DNA from: Pseudomonadota bacterium
GTDB taxonomy: Bacteria; Pseudomonadota; Gammaproteobacteria; Burkholderiales; Thiobacillaceae
Assembly (NCBI GenBank): GCA_021836225.1
Contig: JAKBJA010000126.1
Coordinates: forward strand, 1 to 31,986
Length of the DNA stretch: 31,986 nucleotides
Direction: 5' to 3'
Both the position numbers and the translations under genes were made by a program. Shown in pieces: positions 1 through 6,790 of the stretch (position 1 is the first letter of the stretch; the number at the start of each line of letters is the position of its first letter). Below the pieces are notes generated by a model. The model saw only the letters and a program-made list of their open reading frames with translations. It had not been told where the DNA came from and ran no database searches.

Positions 1-127
1 CAGCAAGAAATGGACAATGCCAATCCGCGACTGGAAGGCCGCCCTGAACCGGTTTACTATCCAGTTCGAGGACAGGATGCCTCAGCATTAACCAAAACCC
101 CGTTTACACAAAATTCGGGACACCCTC
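1..127 (+). mobile_element. Right end of an IS256-family insertion sequence
   Basis: The transposase end is followed by a terminal inverted repeat at 102-127, which on the minus strand begins GAGGGTGTCCCGAATTTTGT. That form is typical of IS256-family ends. The insertion boundary is about base 125-128; any target-site duplication would be read from about 128 and cannot be verified because the left end lies outside the window. The element interrupts a minus-strand gene whose 5' part survives at 128-266. Confidence 0.8.
2..91 (+). CDS. IS256-family transposase, 3' end only (partial)
   Basis: Reading from base 2 gives SKKWTMPIRDWKAALNRF and then TIQFEDRMPQH before TAA at 89-91. The W-x-x-x-x-R-D-W-K-x-A-L-N-x-F pattern is the characteristic C-terminus of IS256-family (mutator-type DDE) transposases, and the inverted repeat just downstream agrees with it. 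Only the last 29 residues are inside the window, so the catalytic DDE residues cannot be seen and it is unknown whether the element is intact. The open frame starting at base 10 is a different frame and is not the gene. Confidence 0.85.
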   Translation, partial: SKKWTMPIRDWKAALNRFTIQFEDRMPQH

Positions 128-266
128 TGTTCACCGAGGCAATGACAATAATCCTGGCGAGGGATTTTTCTCTATCGCTCAGGAGTTCGGCCTTTTCGAT
201 GGTAGTCGAAACCAAATTTCTAGGCTTACGTTTTGGGCAAATCAAGTCACCCAAGTGCACAACCAC
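128..266 (-). pseudogene. 5' fragment of an unknown gene truncated by the IS256 element
   Basis: A GTG at 266 (minus strand) opens a frame beginning MVVHLGDLICPKRKPRNLVS. It is preceded by AGGAGG 11 nt upstream, a good ribosome-binding site. The frame continues for about 46 residues and then runs into the inverted repeat of the insertion sequence, where the encoded residues change to IS-derived sequence. The best reading is an authentic gene start whose remainder was separated by the insertion. I do not recognise the family. The fragment is lysine/arginine rich at residues 11-15 with a possible hydrophobic stretch near the break. Confidence 0.5.
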
Positions 267-316
267 TGGGCCTGAATCCTCCTAACCACTTAATATCAGC
301 CAGGAAATAATAACGA

Positions 317-658
317 ATGTCCAACCAAGATAATCAGCTTTCGGTCACATCGCGCGTGAAGACTCCCTCGACACTACAGGAGGATGAGGACATAGATATC
401 TCTCCTATGTTGGACTACTTGAAGAGCCCGCAAGGTCACGAAATCGCATCTCGTGTTGTCGGGATCATTGAAGACGTTAAGAAGGCGACCATCGACAAGA
501 ACTTCTCCCACGCCAAGTTCAATCGATGGGTTGAGGCCGGCGTTATTGTTGTTGTGATCGGGGCCGTTGTGAGTCTAAGTATCGTTGACAAGCTGAATCC
601 TACTGTTGGCGTCTTACTTGGTTCTGTTGTCGGGTACTTCTTTGGCAAGAACAAGTAG
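317..658 (+). CDS. Small membrane protein of unknown function
   Basis: 113 residues. The N-terminal ~75 residues are hydrophilic and acidic (EDEDIDIS near 23-30). Two adjacent hydrophobic segments follow at about 73-90 and 95-109, separated by the short polar turn DKLNPT, and the protein ends FFGKNK. This is a C-terminal helical hairpin membrane anchor with the N-terminus probably cytoplasmic. The ribosome-binding site is weak (AGGAAA about 11 nt before ATG). Base composition is lower in GC than the chromosome beyond 1.2 kb, so with the adjacent insertion sequence this looks acquired. It is followed within 6 nt by a dispersed repeat and then by another small membrane protein. I do not recognise a named family. 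Confidence 0.6.
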   Translation: MSNQDNQLSVTSRVKTPSTLQEDEDIDISPMLDYLKSPQGHEIASRVVGIIEDVKKATIDKNFSHAKFNRWVEAGVIVVVIGAVVSLSIVDKLNPTVGVLLGSVVGYFFGKNK

Positions 659-663
659 AGGAC

Positions 664-694
664 AAATGGGGCAGACTGAGCTAACCCTTTGGAT
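664..694 (+). repeat. Dispersed palindromic element, CAGACTGA type (copy 1)
   Basis: AAATGGGGCAGACTGAGC followed by TAACCCTTTGGAT, beginning 6 nt after the stop at 658. It aligns with copies at 3044 and 8719: a GGGG(CC) left arm, the AGACTGA(G)C centre, and a CCC(TTT) right arm able to pair with the left. Confidence 0.55.
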
Positions 695-708
695 TTATTA
701 ATTCTCAT

Positions 709-1146
709 ATGCCACCAGAACTCATCGCCATCTTCGGCACTCTTGCAGGCGCAGTCGTCGCAGGCGCCATAAGCTACGTTACTGGACGTAGTGTGAAAAC
801 ACACGAGTGGAAGCTTGCTCTCGCACGAGAAGAGATCGCCTCACGAAAGAGCCTATATGTAGCGTTCCTTGCTGAGGCACATAGGCTGATTATGCAATCC
901 ACTCACAAGAAGATATCAAGCGTCACTGAACTCAGCGACCTAGACGCGAAGTATGCTGAAATATCACTCGTCTCGTCCGTACCGGTCGTTGAAGGTGCAA
1001 AGCTCGTCGTCGACTCTGTCTTGTCAGCCCACACAGCGAGCTCAAAGAACGAAGGAACCGATTTCTATGCGAGGAAGCAGCGCTTCATTGATTCAGTGCG
1101 AACTGAACTTACTTCGTACACAGAGGCCTATCCTTGGAATCAATAA
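709..1146 (+). CDS. Hypothetical protein with one N-terminal membrane anchor
   Basis: 145 residues. Residues 4-25 form a glycine/alanine-rich transmembrane helix. A basic stretch and a long, probably helical cytoplasmic segment (WKLALAREEIASRKSLYVAF) follow, continuing to the C-terminus. Small proteins with this layout are common next to mobile or defence genes, but I cannot assign a family. The ATG at 709 has no good Shine-Dalgarno sequence; the dispersed element at 664-694 occupies the space where one might have been. Composition is lower in GC than downstream genes, consistent with the accessory character of this end of the window. Confidence 0.55.
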   Translation: MPPELIAIFGTLAGAVVAGAISYVTGRSVKTHEWKLALAREEIASRKSLYVAFLAEAHRLIMQSTHKKISSVTELSDLDAKYAEISLVSSVPVVEGAKLVVDSVLSAHTASSKNEGTDFYARKQRFIDSVRTELTSYTEAYPWNQ

Positions 1147-1172
1147 ATCAAAGGGGCCTGGCTCGAATTGAT
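1147..1172 (+). repeat. Dispersed palindromic element, AGGCTCGAATT type (copy 2)
   Basis: ATCAAAGGGGCCTGGCTCGA followed by ATTGAT, starting directly after the TAA at 1144-1146. The outer ATCAA and TTGAT are inverted repeats. It shares the core with copies at 4858, 12651, 14805 and 22802. Confidence 0.65.
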
Positions 1173-1188
1173 CGCAGGACAACAGTCA

Positions 1189-1596
1189 ATGAGCGCCCAT
1201 GTAAACGCCCGCAGCATGCAAACCCTTTTCTCCCTGATCGAATCCCCCTTCCACCCCGATTTCAGTGCCCTGTATCAGAAGCTTGGCATTGCGGCGGAAC
1301 GTTTCGACTCGGCCCGCAATCTTCATCGGGCGTTGCAGAAACAGCCGCCGGATTTTTTCGTGGGGGAATTCATTTACGGCTGGGGCAATAATTACGCCGG
1401 CGCAAACGTCTCCAATCTGGACGTCACGCTCCGATCCCTGCAGCGCTTTGCGCCACAGGCGAAGATGATCGTGTTCATGCATCCGCGTGAAGAAGACCAT
1501 ATCGGCAAGCTGCTGGAACTGTTTCCCATCCATGCCGTGTTGACCTACCCGGTGACCGAGCAGGCGATGCAGGCCGCATTGCAAACCCCGGCGTAA
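1189..1596 (+). CDS. Conserved hypothetical protein
   Basis: 135 residues from the ATG at 1189, which has AGGAC about 8 nt upstream. A longer frame from a TTG at 1168 would begin inside the dispersed element and is unlikely; ATG 1216 (MQTLFSLIES) is another possible start. The middle and C-terminal parts (FVGEFIYGWGNNYAGANVSN, then KMIVFMHPREEDHIGKLLEL, then AVLTYPVTEQAMQAAL) look like alternating strands and helices of a small alpha/beta fold, loosely like a receiver domain but without its aspartates. Codon use is typical of the chromosome. I recognise no function. Confidence 0.6.
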   Translation: MSAHVNARSMQTLFSLIESPFHPDFSALYQKLGIAAERFDSARNLHRALQKQPPDFFVGEFIYGWGNNYAGANVSNLDVTLRSLQRFAPQAKMIVFMHPREEDHIGKLLELFPIHAVLTYPVTEQAMQAALQTPA

Positions 1597-1619
1597 ATCC
1601 GTTATCAGGACACGAGCCG

Positions 1620-1657
1620 ATGAGCATCACGCCCTTCCAGGCGCGTGCCTGCCCCCT
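1620..1657 (+). repeat. Partial duplicate of the 5' end of the rRNA methyltransferase gene
   Basis: The ~38 bases from ATG 1620 (ATGAGCATCACGCCCTTCC) closely resemble the first bases of the gene at 2180 (ATGAGCGTCACGCCCTTCC) and would encode MSITPFQARACPL against MSVTPFPALACPL. An AGGA ribosome-binding site sits about 10 nt upstream of 1620. The similarity ends after about 38 bases. The copy lies just before the acetyltransferase gene, so that gene is bracketed by two versions of the same start. Confidence 0.6.
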
Positions 1658-1697
1658 GCGGTTCCCTGTTTTTTTATGCTGCTTCACCTGACCCAAG

Positions 1698-2183
1698 ATG
1701 ACGATGACGCCGAACATCACCCTTGTTAGAGCAACCGCCAAGGATTCGCATGAAGTCGCCGAAATGGCCGGCGAGTTGCTGAGAGAGATCATGGATGCCA
1801 TTGGTGTTCAGGCATTCAATTTCGATCTCGCGGAAACAACAGACCGGCTCATGGACTTTCTCAACCGGGAAAAGTATTTCGTATTCGTTGCACGTGACGA
1901 ACAACAAAATGCGGTCGGGTTCATTGCGATGGTTGAGAGCCATGCCCTTTACGCCGAAGGCGCCTTCGGAACCATACCCGAGCTATACGTGCGTCCCGGA
2001 TTCCGCTCAAGGAATGTGGGGCTCGATCTCGTGGCCCAGGCAAAGGCTTTTGGCAAATCGCGCGGCTGGACGCGGCTGGAAGTGACAACCCCACCGCTTC
2101 CGCAGTTTGACAAGACCCTGGCCTTTTATGAGCGCGAAGGTTTCGCCATCACCGGCGGGCGCAAGCTGAAGGTCGCGCTATGA
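1698..2183 (+). CDS. GNAT-family N-acetyltransferase
   Basis: 161 residues. The acetyl-CoA-binding signature is in the expected place: beta-4 ELYVRP (about 95-100), followed by GFRSRNVGLDLVAQA in place of the classical R/Q-x-x-G-x-G/A loop. A C-terminal LAFYEREGFAITGGRKLKV corresponds to beta-5 through beta-7, including the tyrosine common in this fold. The substrate cannot be inferred. The stop overlaps the ATG of the next gene (ATGA), so the two are probably translationally coupled. A duplicate of the downstream gene's start lies just upstream, suggesting this gene was inserted or the region rearranged. Two ATGs (1698, 1704) are possible starts. Confidence 0.8.
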   Translation: MTMTPNITLVRATAKDSHEVAEMAGELLREIMDAIGVQAFNFDLAETTDRLMDFLNREKYFVFVARDEQQNAVGFIAMVESHALYAEGAFGTIPELYVRPGFRSRNVGLDLVAQAKAFGKSRGWTRLEVTTPPLPQFDKTLAFYEREGFAITGGRKLKVAL

Positions 2184-3058
2184 GCGTCACGCCCTTCCCG
2201 GCGCTCGCCTGTCCGCTGGACGGCACGCCCTTGCATTGCACGGGTTCCACCTGGACCTGCGCGTCCGGCCACAGTTTCGACGTCGCCAGCCACGGCTACA
2301 CGAACCTGTTGCCAGTGCAGCACAAGCGCTCGCGCGATCCGGGCGACAGCAAGGAGATGGTCGCGGCGCGGCGGCGTTTTCTGACGGCCGGCTTTTACCA
2401 GCCGATTGCCGCTGCGGTGAGCCGGGCCGTGCTGGCCGGTCTGCCGGCTGACGCATCGATCAGCTGTCTCGATGCCGGGTGTGGCGAGGGGTACTACCTG
2501 CGCCAGCTGGCCGCAGCGGTGGGGGATGAACAAACGCTGGCGCTGCTGGGGCTGGATATTTCCAAATGGGCGGTCTTGTCGGCCGCGAAGCAGGACAGGC
2601 GGCCCAACTGGGTGGTGGGCAGCAACGCCAAGCTGCCGGTGCTGTCGGGCACGCTGGACCGGGTGCTGTGCCTGTTCGGCTTCCCCGTGTATGCGGAGTT
2701 TGCGCGGGTGCTGAAGCCGGGCGGTCTGCTGGTGCAGGTCGATGCCGGGCCCGACCATCTGCGCGAACTGCGCGAAATCATCTACCCCAGCCTGAAGCCG
2801 GAACGCCCAGCCGACCTGCAAACCCCGGAAGGCTTCAGCCGCCTGCCGACGGAAGCGCTCCGTTTCCCGATCGAACTCACAAGCGCAGAGCAGATTGCCG
2901 ACCTGCTGGCGATGACGCCGCATCTCTATCGCGCCAAGGCCGAGGGCCGCGCGGAGGCCGCTGCGTTGACGGCCCTGTCGCTCAGCGTGGATGTTCGGCT
3001 GACGTGTTTTGAACGAGCCGGGGTCAGACATAGCGAGAAACAGTTTGGCCCAGACTGA
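2180..3058 (+). CDS. rlmA: RlmA-type 23S rRNA (guanine-N1)-methyltransferase
   Basis: 292 residues. The N-terminus carries a zinc-finger-like C-x-L-D-G-x-P-L-x-C ... W-x-C-x-x-G-H-x-F-D pattern (about 10-35), followed by YTNLLPVQHKRSRDPGDSKE, the signature of RlmA/RrmA enzymes that methylate G745 of 23S rRNA. SAM motif I is CLDAGCGEGYYLRQL (about 95-109). Near the C-terminus, MTPHLYRAKAEGR matches the conserved family ending. The final residues (about FERAGVRHSEKQFGPD) do not look like the family, and the stop codon lies inside a dispersed palindromic element, so the tail appears to be element-derived. RlmA(I) versus RlmA(II)-like specificity is not decidable here. Confidence 0.85.
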   Translation: MSVTPFPALACPLDGTPLHCTGSTWTCASGHSFDVASHGYTNLLPVQHKRSRDPGDSKEMVAARRRFLTAGFYQPIAAAVSRAVLAGLPADASISCLDAGCGEGYYLRQLAAAVGDEQTLALLGLDISKWAVLSAAKQDRRPNWVVGSNAKLPVLSGTLDRVLCLFGFPVYAEFARVLKPGGLLVQVDAGPDHLRELREIIYPSLKPERPADLQTPEGFSRLPTEALRFPIELTSAEQIADLLAMTPHLYRAKAEGRAEAAALTALSLSVDVRLTCFERAGVRHSEKQFGPD

Positions 3059-3073
3059 GCGGCCCCCTTTGAT
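3044..3073 (+). repeat. Dispersed palindromic element, CAGACTGA type (copy 3)
   Basis: TTTGGCCCAGACTGAGC followed by GGCCCCCTTTGAT. The right arm on the minus strand reads ATCAAAGGGGGCC, the same outer sequence as copy 2. The stop codon of the methyltransferase gene (TGA 3056-3058) is the TGA of the element core. A related GAGCCGGGGTCAGAC at 3015-3029 may be a second, decayed arm. Confidence 0.6.
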
Positions 3074-3415
3074 CCCCGACGCCTTGGAAGAACCGCTCGC
3101 CACACGCCTGCGCCTTCGCCTGCGCCTGCGCCTGAAGGGATGGAACTGCGTGGCGTACCAAACGCGGCCATCCATCTGAGACGGCAGTCACCCGGCTGCG
3201 TGCTTCAGCTTGAACGCCCGGGAGAATCGTAGTGCGGATGCGGCTTGGAACCGCCTGATGGCAATTTCGTTAGCGGCGTCTATTCTTACTATGGGTTTGC
3301 GTGGGTAAAGCCGGGCTGCCTGACTCGCCACCAGTCATGACTCAAGGATGAAATGGGGCGGCGTCCGTCCAGTTTCTGGTCGGAAGTGTCTGCAACTTTT
3401 GAAAAGGAGCGCGAA
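3074..3415. other. Intergenic region with a short CGCCTG repeat
   Basis: No gene is supported here. At 3102-3134 the sequence is an imperfect tandem array of CGCCTG units with one CGCCTT variant, so it could vary in copy number. The rest is GC-rich without a clear terminator. An in-frame ATG at 3353 would extend the next gene upstream but lacks a ribosome-binding site. Confidence 0.4.
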
Positions 3416-3643
3416 ATGGAGACCATAGATTTTCTGGTGCATATAGAAGAGACACTGGATGAAGCAGCGCTTCAAGCCATCGAGGATTCGATCCGCGATG
3501 GCAAGGCGGTGGCTGCTGCCAGCCACCAGGCCAGCAATCCCCATATCATCCAGGTCGTATACGATTCGAACCTGACCCATGCCAAAGACATCGTTCAGGC
3601 GATCCGCAATCACGGCGTGCACGCACAGGCGCTTGGGCTTTAA
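3416..3643 (+). CDS. Small HMA-fold-like protein lacking the metal-binding cysteines
   Basis: 75 residues from ATG 3416, chosen because AAAAGGAG lies 6-7 nt upstream. An upstream in-frame ATG at 3353 has no such site. The order of segments (METIDFLVHI strand, ALQAIEDSIR helix, HIIQVVYD strand, HAKDIVQAIRNHGV helix, short end strand) matches the beta-alpha-beta-beta-alpha-beta layout of heavy-metal-associated domains. There is no CxxC motif, so it should not bind copper in the usual way. It resembles the protein at 10325-10558 in length, fold pattern and the D-x-x-x-T-x-x-I-x-x-x-I/V-x-x-x-G-x-x-A ending. Function unknown. Confidence 0.65.
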   Translation: METIDFLVHIEETLDEAALQAIEDSIRDGKAVAAASHQASNPHIIQVVYDSNLTHAKDIVQAIRNHGVHAQALGL

Positions 3644-3644
3644 A

Positions 3645-3678
3645 CCAGGGAATCGCAGGCGCGCGGGCGGCTCCCTGG
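3645..3678 (+). terminator. Possible hairpin after the HMA-like gene
   Basis: CCAGGGA (3645-3651) and TCCCTGG (3672-3678) are perfect inverted repeats separated by 20 bases, starting 2 nt after the stop codon. There is no T-run, so an intrinsic terminator is only a possibility; the stem may instead protect the mRNA 3' end. Confidence 0.3.
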
Positions 3679-3814
3679 CGCCCAGCCGGCTGATGCGCTT
3701 GCGCCGCCGATGACCGGGTTGATCAGGCGTTAGTTACCGCCCCGCAGCATTGGACACGCATCGATACGCCGCTATCCTTGAGCGAGCCGTCCGAGAGCCG
3801 GGGAGAAACGAAGC

Positions 3815-4813
3815 ATGAAAGCGATTCTGATGCACGCCCCTGGCGCGCCGCGGGTTCTCGGTCTCGCCGACGTGCCGACCCCGCAAATCGCCCATGACAC
3901 CGACCTGCTGGTGCGCCTCAAGGCGGCCGGGGTCAATCCCATCGACACCAAGCTGCGCGCCAAAGGCACCTACTTCCCCGAGCGCATGCCCGCCATCCTG
4001 GGCTGCGACGGCGCAGGCGTGGTCGAGGCAGTCGGCGCCGGCGCGAGCCGCTTCAGGCCGGGCGACGCCGTCTACTTCTGCAACGGCGGCATCGGCGGCC
4101 ATCCCGGCAACTACGCCGAGTACGCGGTGGTGGACGCGCGTTTTGCGTCACGCAAACCGACGAGCCTGGACTTCAACCAGGCCGCCGCCGCGCCCCTGGT
4201 GCTCATCACCGCCTGGGAAGCCCTCTACGACCGCGCCCGCATGACGGCCGGCCAGACCGTGTTGATCCATGCCGGCGCGGGGGGCGTGGGCCACGTCGCC
4301 ATCCAGCTGGCCAAGGCCGCGGGGTGCCGCGTGCTCACCACCGTCGGCTCCGCCAGCAAGGCCGCGTTCGCCAGACAGCTGGGCGCCGACGAGGCCATCC
4401 CTTACCGCGAAACCCATTTCGTCCAGGCCGTGCTGGACCTGACCCAGGGTCAGGGCGTCGACATCGTGTTGGATACCGTAGGCGGCGCCACCTTCAGCGA
4501 CAGCTTTGCGGCCGTCCGCCCCTACGGGGATCTCGTCACCCTGCTCCAGCCCGGACCGGAAACCGACTGGAAAATCGCCCGCCTGCGCAACCTGCGCGTC
4601 AGCCAGGAACTGATGCTCTCCCCCATGTACTTCGGCTGGACCGAAGCGCAGCAACACCAGGCGTGGATTCTGGACCAGTGCGCAGACCTGTTCGACGCAG
4701 GCACGCTGCGCGTTCACGTGGACAAGGTACTGCCGCTTGGTGAGGCCGCAGAGGCGCATCGATTGATCGAAGCCGGGGAATTGACCGGAAAGGCCGTCCT
4801 CGCCATCGACTGA
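3815..4813 (+). CDS. Zinc-independent MDR oxidoreductase (quinone oxidoreductase-like)
   Basis: 332 residues, the usual length for the NADPH:quinone reductase branch of the medium-chain dehydrogenase/reductase superfamily. The N-terminal GroES-like domain contains GVNPIDTKLRAKG and the conserved GCDGAGVVEAVG. The Rossmann domain has VLIHAGAGGVGHVAIQLAKA (about 149-168) for NADPH binding. The catalytic-zinc Cys/His set of alcohol dehydrogenases is absent, supporting a zinc-free reductase acting on quinones or enones. The ribosome-binding site is GGGGAGA about 8 nt before ATG. It stands alone, with a dispersed element fragment 45 nt downstream. Confidence 0.85.
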   Translation: MKAILMHAPGAPRVLGLADVPTPQIAHDTDLLVRLKAAGVNPIDTKLRAKGTYFPERMPAILGCDGAGVVEAVGAGASRFRPGDAVYFCNGGIGGHPGNYAEYAVVDARFASRKPTSLDFNQAAAAPLVLITAWEALYDRARMTAGQTVLIHAGAGGVGHVAIQLAKAAGCRVLTTVGSASKAAFARQLGADEAIPYRETHFVQAVLDLTQGQGVDIVLDTVGGATFSDSFAAVRPYGDLVTLLQPGPETDWKIARLRNLRVSQELMLSPMYFGWTEAQQHQAWILDQCADLFDAGTLRVHVDKVLPLGEAAEAHRLIEAGELTGKAVLAID

Positions 4814-4857
4814 AAAACGCAAAAAGGCGCCGCAGCGGCACTGCGCAGAATTAACAC

Positions 4858-4876
4858 GGACAGGCTCGAATATTTC
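4858..4876 (+). repeat. Fragment of the dispersed element, AGGCTCGAAT type (copy 4)
   Basis: GGACAGGCTCGAATATTTC shares CAGGCTCGAAT with copies 2, 8 and 9. It lies 45 nt downstream of the MDR gene stop. Only the core is retained; the AAAGGGG arm is missing. Confidence 0.4.
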
Positions 4877-4916
4877 TTAACGATGGCCCAGTAGCCCGCT
4901 CAACCGGAAGCGCGCA

Positions 4917-4924
4917 TATACACT
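4917..4924 (+). promoter_or_regulatory. Possible -10 box of the sensor kinase operon
   Basis: TATACACT lies 32 nt before the kinase ATG and contains a reasonable -10 (TATACA or TACACT). No convincing -35 is visible, so the promoter might need an activator. The call rests on this box and its position only. Confidence 0.3.
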
Positions 4925-4955
4925 GCACCTCCATCCATCCTGCCATGATGGCTCC

Positions 4956-6056
4956 ATGAAATCGCCAAACGCCCCGCCAGTGGAACTGCAAGCCACACGC
5001 CTTCGCCTAGAAGACCTGCGAGGGCGCATATGGAACTACGCAGGCGCGGTGCTGACCTGCCTGCTCACCGCCGTCATCGCCAGGCTTGTGGTGCCCTGGG
5101 TGGACCCGGCCAACATCGTCATGCTGTTCCTGCTGGCGGTGTTTCTGGTGGCCTGGCTGCTAGGGCGGGGGCCGGCGCTGCTGGCGGCTTTTCTTGCCGT
5201 GGCCCTGTTCGATTTCTTCTTTGTCCTGCCTCATTTTTCCTTCGCGGTGGCCGACGTCCAATACCTGATCACCTTCGCGGTTATGCTGGCCGTGGCGCTC
5301 ATCACCGGTCAGCTCGCCGCGGTGGCGCGCGAGCGGCTGCGCTACATGGAAATGGCGCAGGAAACCCGCATGCAAGCCGAGGCAGAGCGGCTGCGCCATT
5401 CGATCCTGGCCAGCCTGTCGCACGATCTGCGCACGCCGCTCGCCGCGCTGGTGGGGCTGGCCGACACGCTCGTCCTGGCCAGCCCCACACTGCCGCCGCC
5501 GCATGACGAGACCGCGCGCGTCCTGCGCGACCAGGCCCAGTCGCTGGCCGAGATGGTGAACAATCTGCTGGAGCTGGCGCGGCTCACGCAGGGCAGGCAA
5601 CCGCTCAATCTGGAATGGCAACCGCTGGAGGAAATCGTGGGCGCCGCCATCCAGCGGCTGGGGCCGGTGCTCGACGCGCATCCGGTCTCAGTCGACCTGG
5701 ATCCCGGTCTGCCGCTGCTGGAATTCGATGCCGTGTTGCTGGAACGCGTGCTGGGCAACCTGCTGGACAATGCCGCCAAACATACCCCGCCGGGCACCCC
5801 TGTTTTCGTGGAGGCGCGCGTTCGGGATGCCGTGGCCGAGGTGACGGTGCGGGACAGCGGTCCGGGGTTTCCGTCCGAACCGGGTTTCGAGGCGCCTGCA
5901 TCCCACGGCCTGGGGCTGTCGATCTGCCAGGCCATCGTGACCGCGCACGGCGGCAAGCTGTGGATGGAGAACGGGCCGGAGGGCGGCGCCCGCGTGTGCT
6001 TCACCCTGCCCCTGGGCGCGCCGCCGACCGTCGGCGAGGAACCGGAGGCCGCATGA
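4956..6056 (+). CDS. KdpD-like sensor histidine kinase without the N-terminal Kdp domain
   Basis: 366 residues. Four hydrophobic segments at about 28-48, 53-70, 73-95 and 103-121 form the DUF4118 membrane module typical of KdpD. A dimerisation/phosphoacceptor helix with SHDLRTPLAALVG (His156), the N-box NLLDNAAKHTPPG, G1 DSGPGF and G2 GLGLSICQAIV follow. E. coli KdpD is about 890 residues; the KdpD N-terminal domain, universal-stress domain and GAF region are all absent, so this is a minimal form. It overlaps the response regulator by ATGA, and the potassium transporter kup follows. A role in sensing K+ or envelope state is inferred from this context. Confidence 0.85.
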   Translation: MKSPNAPPVELQATRLRLEDLRGRIWNYAGAVLTCLLTAVIARLVVPWVDPANIVMLFLLAVFLVAWLLGRGPALLAAFLAVALFDFFFVLPHFSFAVADVQYLITFAVMLAVALITGQLAAVARERLRYMEMAQETRMQAEAERLRHSILASLSHDLRTPLAALVGLADTLVLASPTLPPPHDETARVLRDQAQSLAEMVNNLLELARLTQGRQPLNLEWQPLEEIVGAAIQRLGPVLDAHPVSVDLDPGLPLLEFDAVLLERVLGNLLDNAAKHTPPGTPVFVEARVRDAVAEVTVRDSGPGFPSEPGFEAPASHGLGLSICQAIVTAHGGKLWMENGPEGGARVCFTLPLGAPPTVGEEPEAA

Positions 6057-6730
6057 CCCGGGTGCTCATCGTCGAGGACGATCCGCAAATCCGCCGCTTC
6101 CTGCGGCTGGCGCTGGAAAGCGAAGGCTGCACGGTGCAGGAAGCCGGCCGGCTCGACGTCGGCGTGGCGGCTTCGCGCCTCGGTCCCGATCTGGTCCTGC
6201 TCGACCTGGGCCTGCCAGACGGCGAGGGCCTCGACTTCATCGGACCGTTCCGGGCACGCTCGAAGGCACCGGTCATCATCCTGTCCGCACGCGGGCAGGA
6301 GCCGGACAAGGTGGCCGCGCTGGATGCCGGCGCCGACGATTACCTGGTCAAGCCGTTCGGCATGGCGGAGCTGCTGGCCCGGGTGCGCGCCCAGCTGCGG
6401 CGCCGGGCTGGCGAGGGCAAGACGGAAGCGCCTGAATTCCGCTTCGGCGACGTGGTGGTCGATCTCGACCGGCGCTCGGTCAGCCGGGCAGGCGATCCGG
6501 TGCACCTGACCCCGATCGAATACCGCCTGCTGACTTTTCTGATCGCCCACGCTAGCCGGGTCCTCACCCACCGCCAGATCCTGCGCGAGGTATGGGGCCC
6601 CGGCTACGGTGAAAGCGGCCACACCCTGCGGGTGTACGTGGGCCGGCTGCGCCACAAGCTGGAGTCCGACCCCGCCCGGCCGCAACATTTGCTGACCGAA
6701 ACCGGCGTCGGCTACCGCATGGAAATCTGA
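6053..6730 (+). CDS. KdpE-like response regulator (OmpR family)
   Basis: 225 residues starting at ATG 6053, which overlaps the kinase stop (ATGA). The receiver domain has VLIVEDD (acidic pair D9/D10), the phosphoacceptor D51 in LVLLDLGLPDG, a conserved Ser in ILSARG and the Lys in YLVKPFG. The C-terminal winged helix shows LTPIEYRLLTFLIAHASRVL, HRQILREVWGPGYG and HTLRVYVGRLRHKLE, with the ending GVGYRM, a close match to KdpE. The nearest downstream gene is kup, whose upstream region holds a pair of direct repeats with OmpR-type spacing. No kdpFABC is in the window, so Kup may be the target. Confidence 0.88.
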   Translation: MTRVLIVEDDPQIRRFLRLALESEGCTVQEAGRLDVGVAASRLGPDLVLLDLGLPDGEGLDFIGPFRARSKAPVIILSARGQEPDKVAALDAGADDYLVKPFGMAELLARVRAQLRRRAGEGKTEAPEFRFGDVVVDLDRRSVSRAGDPVHLTPIEYRLLTFLIAHASRVLTHRQILREVWGPGYGESGHTLRVYVGRLRHKLESDPARPQHLLTETGVGYRMEI

Positions 6731-6759
6731 GCGAGACAGTACGCAACACCCCGCGCGCG

Positions 6760-6777
6760 TTTACACCGTTTTTATAC
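6760..6777 (+). promoter_or_regulatory. Candidate KdpE-type operator upstream of kup
   Basis: TTTACAC (6760-6766) and TTTATAC (6771-6777) are near-identical direct repeats 11 bp apart, the spacing favoured by OmpR-family dimers. E. coli KdpE binds an AT-rich site upstream of kdpFABC containing TTTATAC and TTTACA; the half-sites here are alike but in the opposite order. The repeats stand out in a GC-rich context and end 14 nt before the first kup ATG, so the TTTATAC half may double as the -10 region. Confidence 0.45.
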
Positions 6778-6790
6778 GCGCCATGCCAGC

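Noticed and set aside
5342..6688. 448-residue minus-strand open frame opposite the two-component genes
   Set aside because: Shadow of the kinase and regulator coding sequences, with low-complexity Arg/Ser/Ala composition.
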